A stretch of 64,000 nt of DNA from Aaosphaeria pasadenensis. Lineage: Eukaryota > Ascomycota > Dothideomycetes > Pleosporales. Each line of letters begins with the position of its first letter. Positions within the stretch are counted from its first letter, which is position 1. The translations under genes were made by a program, and so were the position numbers. Under the pieces are notes generated by a model. It had not been told where the DNA came from. It saw only the letters and a program-made list of their open reading frames with translations, and searched no databases. This document shows, piece by piece, positions 11,606 through 21,826 of the stretch. The stretch lies in NCBI GenBank assembly GCA_022813625.1, contig JAKLMB010000029.1, forward strand, positions 1-64,000. Reading direction: 5' to 3'.

Positions 11606-12216
11606 GATTCAATGGTATGTTAAAGTTGTAGTAGATTATAGTAAACCGGCTGGCATTTATAGGATACATCACATGCTCAATGAATGCTGCACAGCCTCAG
11701 CTTCCGGAACCCCGCCCTCTGGCACATTACCTCTGGCTTTGTTTGATGCGTATAATGGCGGCTTTCAGTAAAGTCACCATCTTTCAGAAGAAGTGTGATC
11801 TGATAATACCATCCTGCTATTCCGTAGCCCTGGGTGTGGGCGCGAAATCTTCCGGCCCCTTCCGTCTGCGTGATCTGGACGAACAAGCTGTACATAATAA
11901 GCTTGAGTGGCTGGGTCTGTTAGCCAGCATCTCTGGCAGGAGGTAGATTATCCATAAGAACGAACTAGTAGATCCTTAGGCTTACCTATTCAACCCTAGC
12001 CCTTTTGTTAAGATTGACATGTTAGTTTACCCTCTGTACTGTCTAATTTCAGGACTAATTAATGGTCGGCGTTCCTGCACCGCAACCCCTCTGTACGGCG
12101 ATTTGTCGCCGAATCTTTACAGCATAAAACCCCTCTAGAATTGATACATCTTTTCAAGTAGATTCTCCCTGAAAAGCAGTCCTCCTTTGCCAGCTTTACA
12201 CAATACTCATCCAAAC
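11606..12216. other. Intergenic region upstream of the aminotransferase
   Basis: Short open frames of 70-90 codons overlap on both strands at 11677-11946 but show no motif. The region is the divergent promoter space between the hydrolase (minus) and the aminotransferase (plus). Confidence 0.4.
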
Positions 12217-13712
12217 ATGGAAAAAATCGATGATAACGCCGTGCTTACTCCACTTGCACGTCAATTGCGCTTATCGGCTACGCTTGAGATCAACGAGTTA
12301 GTTCAGCAACGACTTCAACAGGAGCGTGAGGTGTTCCATCTTGGGTTTGGAGAGGCAACATTTCCTGTTCATCGAAGTGTTGCAGCAGCGCATCGAGATG
12401 CTTCCTTGACGACAGGTTATCTTCCCGTATCTGGCTTGCAAACACTGCGAGAGGCAAGGTGTAGTCGACTATTGATTGCAATACCATGCTAATAATTCTA
12501 CAGTCCGTCGCGCGATTTCAGACACGTCGCCTCAGATCCAGTGTCAAGACTGACCAAGTCGTTGTTGCGCCAGGATCTAAACCGCTTCTGTTCGCACTGT
12601 TTGATGTGCTTCAGGGAGACGTCCTCCTACCCCGGCCATCGTGGGTTAGTTATGAGCCGCAGGTTCTCCACGCTGGAAAAAGGCTTTTCTGGGTCGAGAC
12701 AAGCGAGCAGAATCGCCATGCCATCTCGGGTATGTTTCAGATCAGTAAAGCTTGCAATTAATCTGACAGCAGTGCCAGAACAGTCTCTTGTCTATACCTA
12801 TGAACGCGCACTGAGAAGCGGTGGTAAACCGCGCATTATGCTTATCAACAGTCCTTCTAACCCGACTGGCCAGGTATTTACCAAAGAAAATGTAGACACC
12901 ATTGTGCGATTCTGCGAGGAACGTGGAATCATACTCATCAGTGATGAAATATACTCAGACATCTTCTTTGGAGACGAGCATCCTGCTAGCCCAGGCTCCC
13001 TTGGACGTCTGAATGAAAGCAAGCTGATTCTTACAGGCGGTTTGTCAAAGGTGAGCGAATGCCAAAGTTTCTTTGATTTACTGAACTGACGTGTCTACGG
13101 ACATATTCCGCCGGAGGTTGGCGAGTAGGGTATGCCATTTTCCCCTCAAGCGAGTTCGGTAGGACTGTGCAGACAGCAGTTTTGGCTTATGCCTCTGAAT
13201 GCTGGTCAGCGGCTTCAGCGCCAGCCCAAGAGGCTGCAGCAGTGGCTTTCGACACTACATTAGAAATGGATTTGTATCGGACCCAGGTCGCTGGACTTCA
13301 TAAAAGCTGCACGTTGCAGCTGTACCACCAGCTATTAAGTTTTGGCCTCGACATCGCCATGCCTCAAGGAGCATTCTACTTATATCCGTCATTCCAACCA
13401 TTTGCAAGACAGCTTGAGTCACTCGGCATCAAGACGAGTGCAGAGCTTTCGTCATGGCTCATTACTGAATTTGGTGTGGCTACTCTACCAGGCTCTGTAT
13501 TTGGGGAAGATGATGATGGTCTGCCCAGTGGTCGATATCGTTTGAGGATGGCAACGAGTTATCTGTACTTCAAGGATTGCTCTGAACGCTATGAGCACGG
13601 ATATGATTTGTTAGCAATGGCTGTAACCGAGCAATTTGTACCCTACCTGCCTCTGTTACAAAGCGCAATTAAGGCGTTGCAAGCTGTAGTGGACAAATTG
13701 AAAGCCCTCTAG
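12217..13712 (+). pseudogene. Class I/II PLP-dependent aminotransferase, last splice acceptor lost
   Basis: Spliced reading gives a 450-residue fold-type I aminotransferase starting at ATG 12217. Landmarks are TGYLPVSGLQTLRE, VVVAPGSKPLLFAL, the INSPSNPTGQ block with the cofactor-binding Asn, SDEIYSDIFFG, LTGGLSK with the presumed Schiff-base Lys, TYSAGGWRVGYA and RYRLRMATSYL near the carboxylate-binding Arg. Intron 1 (12454-12503) fits only as a GC-AG intron (GCAAGG donor), giving LRESVARF. Intron 2 is 12730-12772 with a NAGNAG acceptor. Intron 3 starts with GTGAGC at 13051 right after the active-site Lys and must end at 13100 to keep frame, but the bases there are CTACGG, not an AG. Reading through meets a TGA. 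The gene is thus probably broken by one substitution. The amino donor is unknown. Confidence 0.7.
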
Positions 13713-13814
13713 CGGGATTTGCTGATGCCTTTGGCGATGTTTTATGACATTTATTCCATGAGTGATTACACATCATTAAGGATTTTCTCTCTTGTCCGTA
13801 TTAATCGCTTGACT

Positions 13815-16010
13815 TCAAAACAACGAAGATGTATCCCAGAAGCTCTGATCTGGATCAAACCCCATAACATCTCTCATCATTTCCATGTAACTTTCAGTTT
13901 CTCCAGCACGATATTCTTGGCTTTGGTAATCATCCCCAGGCCATGCAGTCGATGGAGGATTCAGTCCTGCATGAGCAGGCTGCGATTGCTCGATTGTTGA
14001 TTGAGACCTCGTCAAAGCGGATGATACGTGAAGAAGGGTATCGTTGACAAGGCCCTCGAATTGCGATATCAATCTGAACAGGAGATCATCGTCCCAGCGT
14101 TCGTTCATGATCGCAAGACATATAGAACATTTCCTTGTCCAAGCAGGCAGATCTACAAGAACAAGTGTGAGGCTTTCCTGACTGTCAAATTGTCTGAAGT
14201 TCAAACGGGTGGTGACCAGCATCGTCAGCCCAGCAAACAGCACCCCTTGTATGAGCATCCATGATAATGGAACATCGCTTTCCTGTAATACCTTCAACAT
14301 GTCGGTTACATAAGCACCGGCTGATTGAAGGCATCTCTTTGTCGAATCAATTGTAGGACTGGGACAAAGCGGGCTGGCTCTATGTAAGACGAAGGTGGTA
14401 CCGTGATAGAGTCGAAGCCAGAAGCTGCGTATCAATGAGTTGAAGAGTGATTGGGATATGTACTAAAGACGTACTGATGAGAATAAGGTGCAAATGTGTC
14501 TTCGCTGAGATTGGACAATTCAGCCTTCCAGTCATCCAATTCTTGTTGTAGGTGCGCAATATCTCTTTGGGTTTCTGTAAATGTAGTTCTGTGCTTTGCC
14601 CCATACACTCGGGAAATTATACAGTTCTGGATCCGTCTATGTTTCGTGTGAAGTGCGCTGGTCATGATTGCATTCGATTGATACGGTAACGCGGTAGTGA
14701 TGTGTTCTTCGCCGATCGAAGGCGGACGCCCTAGATTGTAAGCTAGAGTGATTTCGAGGATGTAGGCGGTCCAGAAGGCACGCTTCCTCTCTTCCGCTTG
14801 TGTCCCATACTTCACGGTCGAGTAGTTTGATGAGCTATGCAGGCCTAGCTCGATGGCCATCTACGAGCCATTACTGGATGTTCTGATTTGTACGGGAGGA
14901 ACATACCCGCATTGCACTCCCTACTAGCTGCCATTGGCTAGATGCAACTCGCCCGTGCATGCTATACAAAGATAGCAGCAGCAGAATATGGATGAATGGG
15001 ACGCCCGGCACAAGGAATCGAGCTCCAGCATTGATATATCTCAAAGCTCGATGGTACAAGGACTCGGATGTTACACCTTCCAATGGTACGGCTCGCACAT
15101 TTCGTGAGCATTTCGCTGTACTGTCTTGATGAACTGCCCCAAGCGCCATCACCAAGTAAAAGATAGACAATTCATGTATGTCGTTGGGTACCTGCTCGGA
15201 AAAGGATGAGCCAGCTCCTTCTAAAGCGACGCACCTTGTCACCATGGAGTGGATGTGATCCGAGCCGAGGATTGGATACAGTGGCTCGATCCATGAACAA
15301 AACGCTTGCGCAAGTGATTTAGCGCCGTCTAGGTCTATGGGATTTCCATCACTCAGTTCCTGATCGTCATTATTCCGCCCTTCTTTGCTGGTATTGTCAT
15401 TCCTCGGCGTTGTGTCGCCGAAACCAGGCACCTGAGCATACGTGTTTGCGTACAGGGCGAAGAATATGCCACTTGAGGGACCAAGATATCTATTGTCGCC
15501 AGTAGCATTGAGAGTCACTATACCAGCGTCTGGTGCAGCTTCTGTCGATGAATTCCGTTGTTCTTCATACTCAAATAGCAGAGACGGAGCTTGTGGACGA
15601 GGGAGTTCTACCACAGGGCGATTCGTATCAACAGTAAGGTTCGAATCTGAGCTGGGACGTAGTGGGGTTCCAGTTGCGATTTCAGCACAAGAAATGCCAA
15701 ATTGCTCCTGTAGCTGGTCCTCCAGCCAACTGGTTCTGTCCTTGTAATATTTTAAGGCTCTGATCTCTGTTAGCGAGCGCTGCTGATTCGCGGATTGATA
15801 GTGAGGATCACTCTATTTTGTCCCTCTTCCTTTGTCGCTGGTATATTTCACAGACTGCATTGGCCTTCGCACAGCTGTAGCAATTTGGATACCCTGCACA
15901 CTGCAGCTTTCGTTAGGCACTGGCCATCTTCATTCCTTCATAAACTTGATATCTACCCGAATCTTTTTCACGTGGCACCGCACACACGTGCGCGTAGACG
16001 GGCTCGTCAT
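13815..16010 (-). CDS. Zn2Cys6 fungal transcription factor
   Basis: Five exons join into about 663 residues. Exon 1 (ATG at 16010) encodes RTCVRCHVKKIR and exon 2 CAGYPNCYSCAKANAVC, together a complete six-Cys binuclear zinc cluster split by intron 15956-15901. Intron 15811-15760 then joins to a KYYKDRTSWLEDQL linker helix. The fungal_trans domain follows, with AMR joined to MAIELGLHSSSNY across intron 14906-14861 and ERKRAFWTAYILE after it; the last intron is 14474-14425. All introns are 46-56 bp and in frame. The protein is a nuclear DNA-binding regulator. It lies tail-to-tail with the aminotransferase (103 bp apart), so a shared pathway is possible but unproven. It is intact although its neighbours are decaying. 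Confidence 0.85.
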
Positions 16011-16884
16011 AGCCAACAATAATACGTCCTCTAAACTGGCTGTATTGCTGAATGGGGCCTTCAAGAGCCATCAGGTGTCTTGCGAATATGTGTGAGGATG
16101 GTGGACAGGTGTCGGCGATTGAACCACCGAGGCAACGTGATGTATTTCGCCGCCAACGCCGGTATCTGTCGTGTACTAAAGGGTTCGGCTTCTTGGCAAC
16201 AATCCTATGAGACCTTTATCTTACCTACCTGCCTAGCATTAGGAAATACTGCGGCCCAAAGTAGGTCTTAATAAGGGTTGACAGATAGCGCATGCTGAAA
16301 AAGATGTGCTTTGAAGTACTGCTGTAATATCATCACTGAAATCTTGTATAGTTAGCTTGGTCATTGGTCTAACTAAATACAGCATGACGCGAGGTAGACG
16401 CTGGCGGACTTTGGATCAATGCTTGATGTCAAGCCTGCTTGAATGTCTAAAATCTCAATTACTATCCGGGATCGGGGTACAGCTCACATAGTGAGCCGGT
16501 ACCTTGACCAAAGCTACATATACTAAGCGTGGTTGAGTAGGGCCTCTGTATCAACGTGACAGTGGCTTGCAATCCTAACTTGAATTATTTTATCTAGTCT
16601 TGGAAACACAAGGTCAGATTTTCCTATTGTTTTTTTCTTGCATACTTGGTAAGAGTAAGTATCATAGCTACTATCGCCCTTCCTCTCCCTTACAAGGGAA
16701 GATGTATGCAAATATGCAAGATACTTCAATCCTCTTATGTCATCCTATATCCACTCTATTCTTCCATTACTTATTCAGGAAACTAAGTTGTTGTATCAGC
16801 TTTCTGTAGTCTGCAAATGAAAAAGAATGTTAAAAAGATTGACGTACAATTTCATCCTTCACTAGGCAATTCTGTCCTGTATTT
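16011..16884. other. Promoter side of the Zn2Cys6 gene and intergenic DNA
   Basis: No gene recognised. The first few hundred bases presumably hold the regulator's promoter; the rest is unremarkable sequence with short shadow frames. Confidence 0.35.
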
Positions 16885-17417
16885 TCAGCTCGAAGCTTTG
16901 AGGTGCTTCACAAACCCAAGGTACTGAAAGCTATCCCCAATACCCATAGTCTCTACATTTAAATCCCACTCCTTTGCCCTATTCAGAATTGGCTTAACGA
17001 AGTGAGGTTGGCGATAAGTAACATAAAGAAACAGGCCATCGTCTTTCAAGACCCTTTGAACCTTTTCTGTAATTAGCATTGACTCTCAACCCTTTTATTC
17101 TCTGATACACTTACCTTATTCATGTACTTCCCACTATTTTCCACAACATCCTCAGGCGGATCCCACGGGCTGCCATAGCTCATTGCGTCCAGTGTGCCCT
17201 TGTCGAAAGCAATGTCGACGGACCCAGTTTCGATTTCTGACCTGTCTCGCACGTCTCCAGACTTCCACTCAGCTTGTTGCTTATCGGCATTCCGTGAGTT
17301 CATGGAGAAATCGAAAATGGCAGCGTTTGCCAATCCATTGGTGAGGCAGCATCCTGGGGCCGCGTAGATATTGTTCAATACTTGCTCACACAAGACTATG
17401 TCGACCTCAGCCCCCAT
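16885..17417 (-). pseudogene. Methyltransferase fragment (METTL13/EFM-like class), N-terminus missing
   Basis: Two exons join through a GTAAGT intron (about 17116 to 17060) to give AEWKSGDVRD, SVDIAFDKGTLDAMSYGS, WDPPEDVVENSGKYMNKVQRVLKDDG and LFLYVTYRQPHFVKPIL. These are hallmark blocks of the small methyltransferases related to METTL13 and endothelin-converting-enzyme-like methyltransferases, which modify proteins using SAM. The expected front part, with the glycine-rich SAM motif I, is not recognisable upstream of DFSMNSRNADKQQ; the residues before it look unrelated. I read this as a 5'-truncated copy, about half the family length. An unrecognised further upstream exon cannot be excluded. 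Confidence 0.6.
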
Positions 17418-17595
17418 CTACACCACCTAACCGGGGGTAAAAGTCGATTTAAGTAGTCTTCGGGTAGAAATGTTTAGCACTGTGCTGCCAATTCGGGGAA
17501 CGCAAATATATTTCGTAGTCTTCTTGAGCGGGTCCCAGTGGCGCCAATGGCACAACAGACAGTGGGAATACACCGCTAATCACCCTGATCTTTAC

Positions 17596-17904
17596 TTGTC
17601 CCACAATGATTGAAGTAGCACGCGTTTTGATTGAGAATGGTAAGCGGATTTGAATCTCGCACCTGGTGGAGAATGGTATTCACCGTTGGGGACTGCTACA
17701 CGTGCGAGAACCGTGGAGATGTGTCGTCTGCTTGTATCGCATGGGGCGCATGTCGATGACGCCATCGAAGTTGATCAGCTATTCGATATGCTAGTTCTGA
17801 AGGACAGATTAGAGGACTCTATGACGTCTGATTACATCTTGAAAGCGTTGGCCTCAAATTCACAGTCAGAGGCATCTGCAGCAAGGGTTACTTCAGCAAA
17901 CTGA
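17596..17904 (+). pseudogene. Ankyrin-repeat protein fragment with a frameshift
   Basis: A short frame reads MIEVARVLIENG and then, after a shift of reading frame at about 17640, ADLNLAPGGEWYSPLGTA followed by TVEMCRLLVSHGAHVDDAIE. The two pieces match consecutive ankyrin repeats (helix, turn and the GAD/GAH loop). The protein ends at 17904 without further repeats. It is probably the remnant of a longer ankyrin protein, a family that is often expanded in subtelomeres. Confidence 0.55.
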
Positions 17905-18900
17905 AGGACTGAGATTGGGAGCATCAGCATGAATATCTGGACTTTGACAGTTTTCGTGTCGTCTTCGGTCCACATACAGTTCACGTACGGCGGAACCGGC
18001 TCCAGGTATGATTTCCTTGGGCAAAACAAAATCGGGCGGCACAGGGTAGATTTAATACATTGGAGGCCGTATAAATGATCTTGGGGATTCCAAGTGTATA
18101 CTCAACGCAGCTTACTTGTACTGTTATTACGATAGTTTATATCACTAAATACTAAGATGTAATCTTTTCTGTTTACAAATATCTGTTACTATCAACATTA
18201 TTTCGTAGTATCGCGTCTTATCGCGGTCGAACTATGAGCAGCGTCCCAACAAGGTTAAAAAGGGAATGGTGAAAGGCAACAAGGTACAAAAAGATAAGAC
18301 ATACAGTTGCAGAGATTCTACAAGCAAGAACGCGGGTGGAAAGTAGCAGTAGTATTCGCATCTACTCTCCACTTCCTTTCGCTGTACTGTTTCGCGTGTA
18401 GCACGTAATGTAAATTCTCGTTCGTTTACCAGGAGTAGTATTCATCATAAAACGCCATTTACTCGCATAGGGACCAGGTATATGAAACAGAGATTCATCA
18501 CCTATAAGACGTCACTATTGAAGAAGTGTTCCAGGTGGAATAAGATAATCTTATGAGGTCTTCAACGCCGCAAAATCTCGTCATTCGAAAGTCTATCCCT
18601 TCAACGGAATGTCCCATTATCCTCCATGGGAATAGGGTTGATATGCCTTATGTAGCCCAGCATCAGAAACCTCAGACGAGAGAATAAAGGACATGATCTG
18701 GGCGAAGGCGCGTAGCTCTCATAGAAATACACTAGGAATAATCACATAAAAATTAAACATCACCATGCTTTACGCTGTCCGCTGAGGATGTTCCAATAAC
18801 AGGCAGTGCAGGCTATATCAATGCGGTACTATGCTGGAATGATTAGAAGTGGCATATCAGGACTTTCAGGGATTACTAAGTGCTAGACATGCATCCACAG
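17905..18900. other. Non-coding boundary between accessory and core genes
   Basis: No gene is visible. This roughly 1 kb stretch separates the decayed subtelomeric set from the conserved VPS9 gene and probably contains the VPS9 3' untranslated region at its right end. Confidence 0.4.
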
Positions 18901-21438
18901 CTAGACCAACTCTGCGGCGATGTCAGTAAACAATTTGCGGCTGGCAGTGAGTGTGACGTACCGTCCTTCCTTTAACCTCACGACATCATCAATAACCTCT
19001 CTATCCAATGCTGGGAACATTCCTGCCAACGTCTCAACCACGACCCTATGCTCCTGCCGCTGGATCTTTCTTGCTTCCTCTGCTTCAGCAGATGCCTGCC
19101 GGGCCGCAGCGTCCTCGGCGGAAAGACGTTCCCGGTGACGCTGCTCCTCGATCGAGCGCCTACGTACTTCCTTTTCATTGTACTCTTGGGGGGTATTCGC
19201 AGGATAATCCGATGACCGTCTTGGTTGTGGTCCGGGTGGGTTTGGTGAAAGACGTGGTGTACCCACGGGTCCGGAGGATGATTGGGCGGTGGTGTCATTA
19301 TCGGAGAAGATTCTGCCAATGGTGCTAAGAGGCCGTTGTATTGTGCGTAGTAGCCCAGCCACGGCAGCATTTTCTTCTTCAGGCTGTTCAATATCTGCTG
19401 TAGTGTTCCGGACACTTGTAGATCGACGTGGTCCAGCGCGCTCGGCATCTAACGAATTACGCTGCGTCACCTCTGGACGTGACAAGGCAGATTTCTCGGA
19501 GAGATGTAGATGAGGAGATGGCATCCTACGATGTCCGTGGGTCGCCCCGTATTGGTTCTGCGGGCGGAGGCTTGTTGAGTTGGGATCATCTGGCGTTAGA
19601 TGACCAGATTCCAACTCTGAATGTTTTTCAGCTATTGCGGACACTGCAGCTTCAACGTTCTTCTCGAATTCCTCGTCACTGACGGTAAGGGATGTCTTAT
19701 CGAGGCCTTCTATGAATTGAATAGCTCCCATTAGTGACGAGATATAATAGCCTGCTTCACCGCCGAGCTTATCCTGGTTGCGAAAGCGAAGGATGTACTG
19801 CACGTTCGATACCAGGTGATCTGGATTAGCCTGCAGGACCGTGTAGATGAGCAATGGGACGAAAGCATCTGCTGATTGATCCGACGACGAGGTTCGTAGA
19901 TATCCAAAGATGACTTTGCAGCAGTTGAGTATGCATATCACTTTGTCCCTAGGCGCCCTATAACTCTTAATCTTCAACAGCTCCTGCTGCGCAAGGACTA
20001 GGAACTTCTTTCCTTTATCGCCAACGGGCTGGATATCGAGATGATCTTCCTTGACCCACTTGTATATGCGCACTCTTTGAGCCAGTACTTCATCCCTCTC
20101 GACGTCTTCTTGGTGTTGTCCTCTCCGGCCTAGGCCTAAAGGCTCCCCTCCCCTCCGCCTTCCTTTGTGATGAACTGGTTCGGGTGGAGGGATGGCCGGC
20201 GAAAACGTCTGGCTATAGAGCCTATTCATTACCAGCTTCTCCATACCTTCCCTTGCATTGTCGAATTCTGCATCGGAAACAGTCCGCCAAACCTCACACT
20301 GAGCCATCTTTTTACTAATGAATTCCAAAAAGTCGCTGATAATCTTGACCTGTTCGTGCACCATCCACTGTTTTTTACCGAACTCGAGAAGGAATGATCT
20401 GAGGAATTTGGCAACCGGATCGGCAGATTTGTGGCGGAGCTGCTCCAAGAATCGATGAAAATCGAAGGGAAGATCAGGTTCTGGGTCGGGAACTGGATGA
20501 TTTGGTTTATACTGGGGTGCGTGTGCACTAGGAGACATAGGTTCGGAGAGAGATGTGTTCGTTCCGACGCGGTAGAGAGAAGACGTGCGAGGAGGCGGTG
20601 AATGGGCTACTTGTTCGGACGAGGTAGCGTCGGTCGGCGTGGGTAAGGGCTTCTCGAGATTCGCGAGACTAGATCTCCGTGGAGGATGCACCACGGGAGA
20701 TTCCAGAAGTGGCCCAGCAATCTCCAACCGTGGTGACATGATCTCGTCTGCACCCGGACCTCCATGGCCATCTTCAAATTGTTCCATGATGCTCTGAATC
20801 TCGGACCTTGAATCATCCACTGCACTCTCGCCAGCATCATACTGTGCGGCGTACGAGCTGGCAGCAGCATCTTCCGAATTCCTGCCACTGGATTTCCCTT
20901 GAGAAACTGGGGAGTTAGCTCGGCTGGGAGTGTTGTTGTCAGACGCTAGGAACTTGTCATCTTTGGGAGGTGGAGGAGGAGGCGAAGGGGATCTTATGGG
21001 GGCCTTCCCCGCTGATTTCGAGGTATCATCTACAATGGGTGGCGGGGACGCATCGAGGGGTTGCGCTTCGACCGTCGTAGTCGTAGTCGAGGTGGCAGAG
21101 ATATCTCGACTTGTGTCTGTCACCAGCTTCAAATCTTTCCCACGGCCTACATTTGGATCGACGGGTCTATCAAGGACCGGTGCTTTCTCTGCAGACGAAC
21201 TAGGTTCCTCTGAAGCACGCCTCTGCCCCTCCTCAACACTTGGGCCTGTCTCCACCTCCGAGGTATCAGAGTCTCTCTTTCGCGGGTCCTTCTTCTTCTC
21301 AGTGCTCCCATCTGTCTCCAACATTTCCATTTGTCCTGCCAATGCAGCTACACCCTCCTTTGCGCCATTCTCTAGCTCCTGTTCGCCGGGATCGTCATGT
21401 GTCTCATGGGGTTGCGGAGCCTGGGAAGAAGAAGACAT
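18901..21438 (-). CDS. VPS9: Vps9-type Rab5 guanine nucleotide exchange factor
   Basis: A single intron-free frame encodes 845 residues. The first 340 are low-complexity (Ser/Pro/Asp rich, a PPPPPP run). From DLPFDFHRFLEQLRHKSADP comes the helical bundle and then the VPS9 domain, with KVICILNCCKVIFGYL, ADAFVPLLIYTVLQANP and LVSNVQYILRFRN, the conserved catalytic core including the Asp-Ala-Phe-x-Pro segment. A low-complexity linker leads to a C-terminal CUE ubiquitin-binding domain (about residues 800-845, VETLAGMFPALDREVI). The protein activates Rab5-type GTPases in endosome and vacuole transport. It is arranged head-to-head with the asparagine-synthetase-domain gene, 388 bp apart, and marks the start of conserved chromosome. 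Confidence 0.93.
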   Translation of the reverse strand: MSSSSQAPQPHETHDDPGEQELENGAKEGVAALAGQMEMLETDGSTEKKKDPRKRDSDTSEVETGPSVEEGQRRASEEPSSSAEKAPVLDRPVDPNVGRGKDLKLVTDTSRDISATSTTTTTVEAQPLDASPPPIVDDTSKSAGKAPIRSPSPPPPPPKDDKFLASDNNTPSRANSPVSQGKSSGRNSEDAAASSYAAQYDAGESAVDDSRSEIQSIMEQFEDGHGGPGADEIMSPRLEIAGPLLESPVVHPPRRSSLANLEKPLPTPTDATSSEQVAHSPPPRTSSLYRVGTNTSLSEPMSPSAHAPQYKPNHPVPDPEPDLPFDFHRFLEQLRHKSADPVAKFLRSFLLEFGKKQWMVHEQVKIISDFLEFISKKMAQCEVWRTVSDAEFDNAREGMEKLVMNRLYSQTFSPAIPPPEPVHHKGRRRGGEPLGLGRRGQHQEDVERDEVLAQRVRIYKWVKEDHLDIQPVGDKGKKFLVLAQQELLKIKSYRAPRDKVICILNCCKVIFGYLRTSSSDQSADAFVPLLIYTVLQANPDHLVSNVQYILRFRNQDKLGGEAGYYISSLMGAIQFIEGLDKTSLTVSDEEFEKNVEAAVSAIAEKHSELESGHLTPDDPNSTSLRPQNQYGATHGHRRMPSPHLHLSEKSALSRPEVTQRNSLDAERAGPRRSTSVRNTTADIEQPEEENAAVAGLLRTIQRPLSTIGRIFSDNDTTAQSSSGPVGTPRLSPNPPGPQPRRSSDYPANTPQEYNEKEVRRRSIEEQRHRERLSAEDAAARQASAEAEEARKIQRQEHRVVVETLAGMFPALDREVIDDVVRLKEGRYVTLTASRKLFTDIAAELV

Positions 21439-21826
21439 AGACCGGTCTCGGTGATAGTGTGACGGAGGATCGTGGTGATTGTGCTGCAGCTTCCATGAGC
21501 TACAGAGGGGCGGTCGATATAATGCGAAAAGTCGTGGAGGGGCTGTAAGCCTTGAAACGGCCTATCCTGCTGTGCCAGTAATGCCTGTAATACCTAGTGC
21601 TGGATCAAGTTGCGGGTCGCACGTCGCACGTTGCATGTGCCCATCGATTCGATCGGCGTGCCAAAGCCGAGTCTCCGAAGGCGCCACGGCGCCACTCAGG
21701 GTCCAGGTCTGGTTGGGGGCCGTGCGTGGAAAGTCTCAACCTCCGCGTCTCTATACCAACAGTTGACTCTCTGGTTCCTTGTATCTCGTTGTGCATGAAC
21801 TGCAAGCTCTCACTTTGCTATATAGC
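21439..21826. promoter_or_regulatory. Bidirectional promoter between VPS9 and the asparagine-synthetase-domain gene
   Basis: The start codons of two conserved genes lie 388 bp apart on opposite strands, so their promoters must share this segment. I see no TATA box at either end. The short open frames inside lack motifs. Confidence 0.6.

Noticed and set aside
15640..15660. GGTTCGAATCT, resembling a tRNA B box
   Set aside because: It lies inside the Zn2Cys6 coding sequence and no cloverleaf or A box can be drawn around it. No tRNA gene was found in the window.
15790..15811. Apparent stop (TGA) after the zinc cluster of the first regulator
   Set aside because: It is removed by an intron at 15811-15760 with a CTAAC branch site, which restores the frame exactly, so the gene is not broken.
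20930..21454. 174-codon plus-strand frame opposite VPS9
   Set aside because: Shadow of the low-complexity N-terminal region of VPS9.
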